From an uncultured Chloroflexota bacterium (lineage in GTDB: Bacteria > Chloroflexota > Dehalococcoidia > Lucifugimonadales > UBA1127), in assembly GCA_913045315.1 (NCBI GenBank), contig CAJWQJ010000003.1, positions 1 through 64,000 on the forward strand: DNA of 64,000 nt. The letters run 5' to 3'. The notes under the pieces are model-generated. The model saw only the letters and a program-made list of their open reading frames with translations. It did no database searches and was not told the DNA's origin. A program made the translations under genes and the position numbers. This document shows positions 27,022-34,833 of the stretch, in pieces. The stretch's first letter is position 1, and every line of letters starts with the position of its first letter.

Positions 27022-27876
27022 CTAACCTTGACTCATAATTATTCTATCAGAGCCACTTAAATCTTTAATAATTTTTGTTTTTTTGGCTGGCCATGTATTA
27101 ACAATTTTTTCATAAAGTTCATTTGCTTGGGGAGGATTGATTTCTATTAAAAAACAACCATCTTTTTTGAGATATTTTTTTGATTGTAAGATTAAATTTT
27201 CAATTATTTCTGTTCCTTTTTCACCCCCAAATAACGCTTGGTGAGGTTCAAATTTAATTATTTCCTCCTGCAAGTCTAATGACTCTTTATTGGGAATGTA
27301 TGGGAGATTTGCAATTATTAAATCTAACTTGCTATCGATACTATTTAATAGATCTCCATTTATTAAATGAATTCGTTTGGACAAATTGTAGTTATGTATA
27401 TTACGACATGCAGTTTCCAAAGCTTTCTTTGATACGTCAACTGCAATTATCTTTGATGATGAGTGATGTATTGCTATTGCTATACCAATACATCCGCTTC
27501 CAGTTCCAATGTCAGCGATAAGTTGAATTGAATTTTGACGTGAATTTAGCCAGTAAAGTGCTGTATCAACTAGAATTTCTGTTTCGGGGCGTGGGATTAA
27601 TACATCAGAGTTCAGAAAAAACGTCAAACCATAAAAATCCCAACTATTAATTATATAAGGTAGAGGTTCTCTATTTTTTCTTCGATCGATAATATTTTTT
27701 GCTATCTTAATTTTCTCATTTGAAATTGGAGTTTCTGGATTCGAATATATTTGAATTTTTTTGAGTTTTGTTATGTGTTCTAATATTGCTTCAGTTTCAA
27801 TATTAGCATCTGAAGTTACAGCTAATAGCTCTTTATAAATGTTGTTTTGGAATTCTTTAATGGTTATTTTATGCAT
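27022..27876 (-). CDS. prmC: peptide chain release factor N5-glutamine methyltransferase
   Basis: PrmC/HemK methylates the Gln of the GGQ motif in release factors, here the product of the preceding gene prfA. 284 residues: helical N-terminal domain, RKNREPLPYIINSWDFYGL linker motif, SAM loop IADIGTGSGCIGIAIA, and the substrate-Gln motif, here NLPYIP in place of NPPY. The Pro-to-Leu change next to the catalytic Asn is a mild variation also seen in some other members. Confidence 0.9.
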   Translation of the reverse strand: MHKITIKEFQNNIYKELLAVTSDANIETEAILEHITKLKKIQIYSNPETPISNEKIKIAKNIIDRRKNREPLPYIINSWDFYGLTFFLNSDVLIPRPETEILVDTALYWLNSRQNSIQLIADIGTGSGCIGIAIAIHHSSSKIIAVDVSKKALETACRNIHNYNLSKRIHLINGDLLNSIDSKLDLIIANLPYIPNKESLDLQEEIIKFEPHQALFGGEKGTEIIENLILQSKKYLKKDGCFLIEINPPQANELYEKIVNTWPAKKTKIIKDLSGSDRIIMSQG

Positions 27877-27886
27877 TTGAATCTAG

Positions 27887-28963
27887 TTAAAAATTTAAAG
27901 TTGAAGTTTCTAAGATCTTTTGTTTTTCACTTGTTTCCAATGCTTCAATAATTTCATCTATATTTCCTTCCATGAATTCTTCAATGTTGTGAGCAGTTAT
28001 ACCGATTCGGTGGTCGGTAACTCTATTCTGGGGGAAATTATAAGTTCGGATTTTTTCTGATCGATCACCTGTACCAACTTGAGTTTTTCTTTGATGGGCT
28101 AACTCTGCATCCTTTTTTTGGCGTTCTATTTCATATAATCGTGTTCTTAAAACAGTCATTGCTTTAATTCTATTTTGTTGTTGAGAGCGTTCATCTTGAC
28201 AAATAACAGCTAAACCAGTTGGAAGGTGGGTTATTCTGATTGCAGTTTCAAGTTTTTGAACATTTTGTCCTCCATTACCACTTGCACGGAATGTATCTAT
28301 ACGTAAATCAGATTGGTTAATATCTATTTCAAATTCTTCTACCTCAGGTAAAACAGCTATAGTAGCTGTGGAAGTATGAACACGGCCACCAGATTCAGTT
28401 GAAGGAACTCTCTGTACTCTATGAACACCACTTTCATATTTGAGTTTTTTAAATACCCCAAGTCCTTTTATTTCTATAATGGCCTCTTTGATTCCACCGA
28501 GACCAGTAGCGTTAGTATTTAAAATGTCTGTTTTCCATCCGTTTCTTTGAGCATACCTGGTGTATAGCCTTAACAAATTTGCTGCAAATAAACTAGCTTC
28601 TTCTCCTCCTGCTCCAGCTCTTATTTCTACAATAGCACTTCTATCTTCGTCTGGATCTTTTGGTAAAAGATTGAATTTTATTGATTCAATCAGATTGGAA
28701 GCTTCTTGGTTTTGGTTTTCGAGATCATCTTTAGCCATTTGAATTAAATCGGAATCAGTTTCTTCAGTGAGGAGAGTTTCACTGTCTTGTAAATTCTTCT
28801 GAACCTGACGATATTGTTTTATCAGTATTATGACGCCCTCAAGATCAGAATGTTCTTTAGCCAACTTTTGCATTTGAGAGAAATCTGAAGCAACGTCAGG
28901 TTGGGCCATCATTTCAGACAATTCAGAATAGCGATCTTCAATTTCTTTCAATTTATCTTGCAT
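27887..28963 (-). CDS. prfA: peptide chain release factor 1
   Basis: RF1 (358 residues) terminates translation at UAA and UAG. The stop-recognition tripeptide is PST in RVPSTESGGRVHTST (the PxT form of RF1, not the SPF of RF2), and the peptidyl-hydrolysis motif is in SGNGGQNVQKLE. It precedes prmC, which modifies this GGQ, in the usual order. UGA is not read by RF1, so it does not compete with selenocysteine insertion. Confidence 0.95.
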   Translation of the reverse strand: MQDKLKEIEDRYSELSEMMAQPDVASDFSQMQKLAKEHSDLEGVIILIKQYRQVQKNLQDSETLLTEETDSDLIQMAKDDLENQNQEASNLIESIKFNLLPKDPDEDRSAIVEIRAGAGGEEASLFAANLLRLYTRYAQRNGWKTDILNTNATGLGGIKEAIIEIKGLGVFKKLKYESGVHRVQRVPSTESGGRVHTSTATIAVLPEVEEFEIDINQSDLRIDTFRASGNGGQNVQKLETAIRITHLPTGLAVICQDERSQQQNRIKAMTVLRTRLYEIERQKKDAELAHQRKTQVGTGDRSEKIRTYNFPQNRVTDHRIGITAHNIEEFMEGNIDEIIEALETSEKQKILETSTLNF

Positions 28964-29032
28964 AATTACTACTAAAATATCATAAATATTAAATTTATTA
29001 GATAGTTGATTATATCATAATTGAATATGAAT

Positions 29033-30256
29033 TTATGATTTATCAGATTTAAAGTTATCAGGAAGAAAGGATAACTGAGAATCGATATTTATCCATTTGG
29101 AATTACTATTGATGGATTTTGTTGCAGTATCTCCTATTGCTACACTCATACACCCAGATAGAATGTCAGCAATAGGAACTTGTCGCGTTAAAACGCTGTT
29201 TATGAAATCGTCCATCAATGGATTGTCTCCTTCACCATGTTCATCAGATCTTCTAGTGTATGTTTTTATTGATTGGTCGGGGTGATTTGTTTGGCTGATT
29301 AGAATATTATTTTCATGTTGGCTTGCAATGATAACCCCTGAGCTCCCGTGAATAGTAAAGTGACGTTCTTGAAAATTTCCTGTAGTTGAAAAATTGTATT
29401 CTATATTCACATCGTTAAGATACTTGACATTGACTATCGCATTATCAATTGAATCCTTAGCTGTCTGATACACGCATAAATCATTATTGTCATTTTCAAT
29501 TATTTTTCTTTCCTCTTGGTTGAGGTAATTCCAATTCCAACCTCCAAACCTATAACTTGCTAAGCAATTATGTCTGAATTGACAATCTTTGCAGTGCATT
29601 GAGGTTCCTTCTTTTTCAATAAAAGAATTAATTCCCCCTTCTCCTGATACCCAACTTGGTTTATTTCCTATTAGCCAATTTGCTATATCTAGTGTGTGAC
29701 AAGCTTTATGAACCAATAGACCGCCACTTTTTTTTACAAAACGATGCCATCTTCGAAAATAAGTAGCTCCATGATAGGACTCAACGGTTTCAAAAATTTT
29801 GATATGTTCTATTTTGCCTATTGATCCTTTATCAACGATTTCTTTCAATTTTGTGTATAAAGGGGAATATCGGAGCATAAATCCTAGTTGGGTAACGTTA
29901 CTTTTTCCTAGGGAAATTTTTGCCATATGTACTGCATCTTCAATAGTAGTTGCTAGTGGTTTTTCACAGAGAATATCCTTGCCGCTGGATAGGGCTTTTT
30001 CGAAAATTTCCCTATGAGTTGAATCAGGTGTAGTTATAATCACAGCTTCAATTTCAGGATCAGAAAGTAAATCTTCATAATTTAAATATGATTTTAAAGA
30101 CATCCCAATATCTTGTTCTGCGCTACTTAACCTTAGTGGATCTTTATCTGCAATTCCAATGAGTTTTGCTTTCTCTGGAAAGGATCTTATGAAAGGGACA
30201 AAAAAATAGATGCATCTTTGTCCTGTGCCAATTATCCCTAATTTTACTGGATCCAT
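29033..30256 (-). CDS. Gfo/Idh/MocA family oxidoreductase with Cys-rich insert
   Basis: NAD(P)-dependent sugar or cyclitol dehydrogenase-like protein of about 407 residues. The Rossmann start KLGIIGTGQRC and the catalytic-Lys motif CEKPLATT are clear. In the C-terminal domain there is an unusual cysteine-rich segment, MHCKDCQFRHNCLAS, that may bind metal. LMDDFINSVLTRQVPIADI near the end is typical of the family. The ATG at 30256 with GGGA upstream is preferred over the TTG at 30271. Substrate unknown. Confidence 0.85.
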   Translation of the reverse strand: MDPVKLGIIGTGQRCIYFFVPFIRSFPEKAKLIGIADKDPLRLSSAEQDIGMSLKSYLNYEDLLSDPEIEAVIITTPDSTHREIFEKALSSGKDILCEKPLATTIEDAVHMAKISLGKSNVTQLGFMLRYSPLYTKLKEIVDKGSIGKIEHIKIFETVESYHGATYFRRWHRFVKKSGGLLVHKACHTLDIANWLIGNKPSWVSGEGGINSFIEKEGTSMHCKDCQFRHNCLASYRFGGWNWNYLNQEERKIIENDNNDLCVYQTAKDSIDNAIVNVKYLNDVNIEYNFSTTGNFQERHFTIHGSSGVIIASQHENNILISQTNHPDQSIKTYTRRSDEHGEGDNPLMDDFINSVLTRQVPIADILSGCMSVAIGDTATKSINSNSKWINIDSQLSFLPDNFKSDKS

Positions 30257-30297
30257 TAGTTTTATTCCCAAGGGTTGCCGTTAAGGTTTTGAACACT

Positions 30298-31215
30298 TCA
30301 TGGTTTGGATTCGCGTAGTTCCCGTGGTAATGAAAAAGATATATCTTCCTGAATTATTTCTCGAGTAATGATTCGATCATATCCAATCGCCTCCACAACC
30401 GAACTTACCAGAGATTCAGGGGTAGATGCTCCTGAAATAATTCCAACTTTTTTAAAATTATTTATCTTGGAAAGATCCAATTCTTTAGGATCCATAAGTA
30501 GTTGAGAAGGGACACCAAGGCTTTCTATAACATCTTTAAGCCTATTACAATTAGAGCTGTTTTTTGCTCCTATAACCAAAACAATATCACAATTTTGCGC
30601 TAATTCTCTCGCAGTTTCTTGACGGTTAGATGTTGCGTAACAGATATCGTTTCGTAATAAAACACTAGGGAATTTCTTTACAAGAATGTCGGCAATTTCT
30701 TGAGTATCGCTAACACTTAATGTTGTTTGAGTTAATATTACTACTTTAGTAGGGTCTGGGACTTGTACGTCATAAGCATCTTTTTTATTCTCAATAACAA
30801 TTGTTTGTTCCGGAGCTTCACCATATGTGCCAACTATTTCCGGGTGATTTTTGTGTCCAACTAGAAGTATCGTATATCCCTTTTCGGAAAATCTTTTTGA
30901 TTCCGAGTGAACTTTTGTTACCAGTGGACAAGTTGCATCAATAACAGACAGATTCCGCATGTCAGCTTCTTTTTGAACAGAAGGGGAAACTCCGTGTGCT
31001 GAAAAGATTACTAGACTTGAATCTGGAACCTCGCTTAATTCTTCGACGAAAATTGCTCCCCTTTTTTTAAGATCTTCTACAACTACTTGATTATGAACAA
31101 TTTCATGACGGACATAAACCGGTGCTCCATATTTACGTAAAGCAATCTCAACTATGTCAATTGCTCTGACTACGCCAGCACAGAATCCTCTTGGTGAACC
31201 TAATAATATTTCCAT
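30298..31215 (-). CDS. ispH: 4-hydroxy-3-methylbut-2-enyl diphosphate reductase
   Basis: IspH, an iron-sulfur enzyme, makes IPP and DMAPP in the last step of the MEP isoprenoid pathway. The three cluster Cys residues are present: C12 in RGFCAGVVRA, C95 in DATCPLV and C191 in DICYATSNRQ. Substrate motifs RHEIVHN, SAHGVSP and GHKNHPE are intact. 305 residues, normal length. It is divergent from rsmG. Confidence 0.95.
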   Translation of the reverse strand: MEILLGSPRGFCAGVVRAIDIVEIALRKYGAPVYVRHEIVHNQVVVEDLKKRGAIFVEELSEVPDSSLVIFSAHGVSPSVQKEADMRNLSVIDATCPLVTKVHSESKRFSEKGYTILLVGHKNHPEIVGTYGEAPEQTIVIENKKDAYDVQVPDPTKVVILTQTTLSVSDTQEIADILVKKFPSVLLRNDICYATSNRQETARELAQNCDIVLVIGAKNSSNCNRLKDVIESLGVPSQLLMDPKELDLSKINNFKKVGIISGASTPESLVSSVVEAIGYDRIITREIIQEDISFSLPRELRESKP

Positions 31216-31302
31216 AAACCACCCTGCTTAATCCTAACGTAGCCTTTTCAAGCCCGCAAGCTATAATTAATCATCTATGAATATTTATTTTGAGGGAGAG
31301 TT

Positions 31303-32022
31303 GTGAGAAGACTTTTGTTGGCTTCTAAAGATTTTGGATTGATTCTTAGTTCGAATCAACTAGAATTATTTGAGGAATATTTTTCTTTAATTAACGAATG
31401 GAAGTCAAAGGTAAATTTAACCAATATTACCGAAAGAGAAAAAGTAATAAATTTACATTTCGTTGATTCCCTGTCAGCTATTTTAGCACTCAAAAATAGA
31501 GATTTAAATAGACAAATTGTTTTGGATATGGGAACTGGTGCTGGTTTTCCTAGTGTTCCATTAAAGATAGCTTTTCCTAGCATGAAATTAAATCTTATAG
31601 AATCTAATCAAAAAAAAATTTCGTTTCTCAAGGATCTCATTGAAAAACTTCACTTAAGAGATGTCTTTCTTAATCATGGAAGAGCTGAGGATTTTGCACA
31701 TGATCCTTTAATGAGAGAAAAATTTGATCTGGTATTTGCAAGAAGTGTTGCTAAATTAAATGTATTATCCGAACTCACCCTTCCATTTTTGGCAATAGAA
31801 GGAAAAGCAATTTTTCATAAAAGATTTCCTATAGATGATGAGTTAGAAAATTCTAAATTCTCAATAAACATTCTTGGTGGATCTAATCCTGAAATTTTTC
31901 CTGTTAATCACGCTAGTTTGCCTGATCGATCAATATTGGTGAAAATTTTGAAAACTACACCATCCCCTTTGAAATATCCGAGACGGGTGGGTATTCCAAA
32001 TAAAAGACCTTTGAGTGGATAG
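31303..32022 (+). CDS. rsmG: 16S rRNA (guanine-527-N7)-methyltransferase
   Basis: RsmG/GidB methylates G527 of 16S rRNA. 239 residues with the N-terminal helix region EEYFSLINEWKSKVNLTNI, then HFVDSLSAI, the SAM loop DMGTGAGFPSVPLKIA, and ARSVAKLNVLSELTLPFL. The GTG start at 31303 follows GGGAG. A TATAAT at 31262-31267 could be its -10 box. Convergent with mutL, eight bases apart. Confidence 0.92.
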   Translation: MRRLLLASKDFGLILSSNQLELFEEYFSLINEWKSKVNLTNITEREKVINLHFVDSLSAILALKNRDLNRQIVLDMGTGAGFPSVPLKIAFPSMKLNLIESNQKKISFLKDLIEKLHLRDVFLNHGRAEDFAHDPLMREKFDLVFARSVAKLNVLSELTLPFLAIEGKAIFHKRFPIDDELENSKFSINILGGSNPEIFPVNHASLPDRSILVKILKTTPSPLKYPRRVGIPNKRPLSG

Positions 32023-32030
32023 TTTTTTAA

Positions 32031-33755
32031 TTATGTCCTTCCAAATTGTTTTGAAATGTCACCAGATTGTATTCTTAGGATAGTTGGTCTTCCATGAGGA
32101 CATGTTTCAGGTGCGTTACATTTTGCTAAATCATTGATCAAATTATTCATTTCATTGTGATTCATGGATTGACCTGCTCTTATGGAGCTATGACAAGCAA
32201 TAGTCGCAGCAAGTTTTTCATGAATTATTGGGATTTTTTGGTTTTCAGATATAACATCGATGATTTCTCTGAAAACCAGATCAATATTCTTTCCACTTAT
32301 TATAGTTGGTACAGATCTAATGACGTATGAGGAATTTCCGAAAATTTCAACTTCCCAGCCGTAATTGGATAAATTTTCTAGATTTTTCCTAATTAAATTG
32401 ATTATGTGTTCGTTTGCACTATCAATTACTGGCTCTAGTAATCCTTGTTGGATGTTGATTTCGTCTTTTTGTTCTTGAAGTATTTTTTCATAGTTAATTC
32501 TCTCATGGGCAGCATGTTGGTCTATTAGTGTTAATTCTTTTTCATTATTGTACAAGATGTACGATTGCCAGATTTGCCCTAAAATTTTGTTTTCGTTTGA
32601 AAAGTCTTCTATTCCTGAAAAAATTTGAAATTTATGAGTTGTCCATTCATTGGATTTTGAATTTGAAATATGTTCGTAATCATTAATCTTTCCACTTGAT
32701 AAAGCTATGTTTTCAGCTGGCCATGAAATATCTTTTTGTATTGATCCAGATACAAAATTTGTAATTGATGATGTTTTGATTAATTCTGCTCTAATTACGT
32801 TACTAATTATTCCTAGGAGTTCATTTTGCTTGTGTATTCTTACCTCAGTCTTTGCTGGATGTACATTTGCATCAATCTCCTTTGGCGGTAATTTGATGGA
32901 TAGGCTTACTACTGGATATCTTCCTATAGGTAAAAAACCTCTGTATGCATTAGTGATGCTATGCGTGATATTTCGGTTCAGTACTGGCCGACCATTTATA
33001 GATATATTGATATATTTTCTATTGCTTCTACTGATTGACGGAGGGCTTACAAGAGCTTCTATATCTATGAGTTCATTATATTCTCTAATAGATATTAGGG
33101 ATTCTGCTGTTTTTACTCCGTAAAGAGCAGTTATAACTTCTCTATGGTTATTCATGCCATAAGATGACAATAAGGTTTTACCATCACTTTCAAGTGAGAA
33201 ATCTTTTTCTGGGTAGTTTATTGCGTATGGTGTAACTACTGATTGAATTTTACCTATCATAGATCTTGTTGAACCCATGAACTTTAGGCGTGCGGGTAGA
33301 TTAGAGAATAAATTAGTTACTGAAACGATAGTTCCTTCATTGCCCATCCAAGGTTCCCAGTATACTAATGAGCCTTTTTGTCCTTGGAGTCTAGTTCCGG
33401 TAGTTTCATTTTTCGCCCGTGTATGAATTTCTATTTCAGACACTGAAGAAAGAGAATGCAGGGCTTCTCCCCGAAAACCAAGAGAAATGATATTTTCTAA
33501 ATCCTTTTCAGTTTGTATCTTTGAAGTCGCATGTCGTTTAAATAATGAATGGATATCGTCTTGGGCTATACCGGATCCATTATCAAGTATTGTTATTTGA
33601 TTGAGTCCACCGTTTGCTATTTGTATTTTAATGGTTGAACTATCAGCATCAATGGAATTTTCAACAAGTTCTTTAATTGCCGATGCTGCATTTTCTACTA
33701 CTTCACCTGCAGCTATCTGAGCAGCTAGAAATGGTGTCAAAATTTGTATACTCAT
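32031..33755 (-). CDS. mutL: DNA mismatch repair protein MutL
   Basis: A 574-residue MutL. The GHKL ATPase domain is marked by KELVENSIDAD, DNGSGI and GFRGEAL. The C-terminal domain has the metal-binding endonuclease motif DQHAAHERINYE (DQHAx2Ex4E) together with ACHSSIRAG and CPHGRPT. This is therefore the nicking type of MutL found in bacteria without MutH. It lies near mutS but is separated from it by two HAD-like genes. Confidence 0.95.
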   Translation of the reverse strand: MSIQILTPFLAAQIAAGEVVENAASAIKELVENSIDADSSTIKIQIANGGLNQITILDNGSGIAQDDIHSLFKRHATSKIQTEKDLENIISLGFRGEALHSLSSVSEIEIHTRAKNETTGTRLQGQKGSLVYWEPWMGNEGTIVSVTNLFSNLPARLKFMGSTRSMIGKIQSVVTPYAINYPEKDFSLESDGKTLLSSYGMNNHREVITALYGVKTAESLISIREYNELIDIEALVSPPSISRSNRKYINISINGRPVLNRNITHSITNAYRGFLPIGRYPVVSLSIKLPPKEIDANVHPAKTEVRIHKQNELLGIISNVIRAELIKTSSITNFVSGSIQKDISWPAENIALSSGKINDYEHISNSKSNEWTTHKFQIFSGIEDFSNENKILGQIWQSYILYNNEKELTLIDQHAAHERINYEKILQEQKDEINIQQGLLEPVIDSANEHIINLIRKNLENLSNYGWEVEIFGNSSYVIRSVPTIISGKNIDLVFREIIDVISENQKIPIIHEKLAATIACHSSIRAGQSMNHNEMNNLINDLAKCNAPETCPHGRPTILRIQSGDISKQFGRT

Positions 33756-33770
33756 AGTGAGTTTATCGCA

Positions 33771-34220
33771 TCAGTCTTTGTATAACCCTAGAGGTCTTGG
33801 TCTAAACGCGTGATCATCTGATGAACCAGTTTCGTCATATATTGATATTATGTTGTACATATGTTCCATTTCTCTGTCATAGTTGTCACCTGCAAAGAAA
33901 GCTTTTATAAGCCCTCCACCTAAAGCTGAAACTATTTCTTCGTGATCATCTACTACGAAATCAGGGTACACATCAATTTCTCCCTCATTGAATTTTTTCT
34001 TTACGAGTTCCTCGAAATCATCTATTGGTTTTGAGGAAACGCCAGCAATATATTCAGAAAGTCCTAATTTTTCTACTTCACTTGATCTGTTACCTAAACC
34101 AGACCATATGTATAGTGTGTGACCATCATCAATAAGTTGCTCGAAAGTTTCTATTACTAGAGGTCGAAGAGTACCTGTAAGGCCGATAAGTGTGTAATCC
34201 ATGTCAAAAAATATATTCAA
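33771..34220 (-). CDS. HAD-superfamily phosphatase-like protein
   Basis: A 149-residue protein. It has the HAD motif I FFDMDYTLIG (DxDxT nucleophile), a motif II Ser in LYIWSGLG, a Lys in SSKPIDDF and motif IV DFVVDDHEE. These are the four HAD positions without a clear cap domain. The C-terminal FRPRPLGLYKD is a proline-rich tail. It ends 15 bases before mutL on the same strand. Substrate unknown. Confidence 0.7.
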   Translation of the reverse strand: MNIFFDMDYTLIGLTGTLRPLVIETFEQLIDDGHTLYIWSGLGNRSSEVEKLGLSEYIAGVSSKPIDDFEELVKKKFNEGEIDVYPDFVVDDHEEIVSALGGGLIKAFFAGDNYDREMEHMYNIISIYDETGSSDDHAFRPRPLGLYKD

Positions 34221-34431
34221 TTAGCTTTTGGTCTCCTTTGAAAATATGAAAGTTATGAAGCACTTGTACAATTCTACTCTATCAAAATAGCTTAATTGAT
34301 GGAAGAAGAAAATACCTTTAAGGTTATTTGATTTCTGTGCACAGTCTTAGTATAGTTGTATTGTATGATAATGGAAGTATTGCTAACTAGCAGTATTGTT
34401 GTACATTCAAAAATAAATCCTGGAGGGTTTC

Positions 34432-34833
34432 TTGCCAATAGTTATCAGTTTTGATATTGATGGAACACTAGAAGTTGGTGATCCCCCAGGAATAGTTACA
34501 ATGGATATGGTTAGGCGTGCAATTGCACATGGGCATATTGTTGGTAGTTGCTCTGATAATACAGTTTCTAATCAGATAGAACTTTGGGAAGAACATCAAA
34601 TTAATGTGGCCTTTACCATATTAAAGCACAATCTTGACGATGTTAAAGAAAGATTCGAGGCGGAGAAATATTTTCATTTGGGGGATACCTTTATGGATAA
34701 ATATTTTGCTAATCAATCTGGATTCGAATTTATTGATGTAACCGATAAAAGCGATTCAATTTGGGAGCCATTTCAGCCATATCTTTCTGATATGGACCCT
34801 TGGTGGATAGATCCTTTGCCTGACATTAATTAG
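34432..34833 (+). CDS. HAD-like protein
   Basis: A 133-residue protein with HAD motif I ISFDIDGTLEVG, a motif II-like SCSDNT (Ser at the end of strand 2) and a late acidic stretch YFHLGDTFMDK in the place of motif IV. A Lys is present in ILKHNLDD. The last 25 residues are rich in Trp, Pro and Asp. TTG start at 34432 with a strong GGAGGG before it. It is unrelated in sequence to the HAD protein at 33771 apart from the superfamily motifs. Its end overlaps the convergent mutS by eight bases. Confidence 0.65.
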   Translation: MPIVISFDIDGTLEVGDPPGIVTMDMVRRAIAHGHIVGSCSDNTVSNQIELWEEHQINVAFTILKHNLDDVKERFEAEKYFHLGDTFMDKYFANQSGFEFIDVTDKSDSIWEPFQPYLSDMDPWWIDPLPDIN

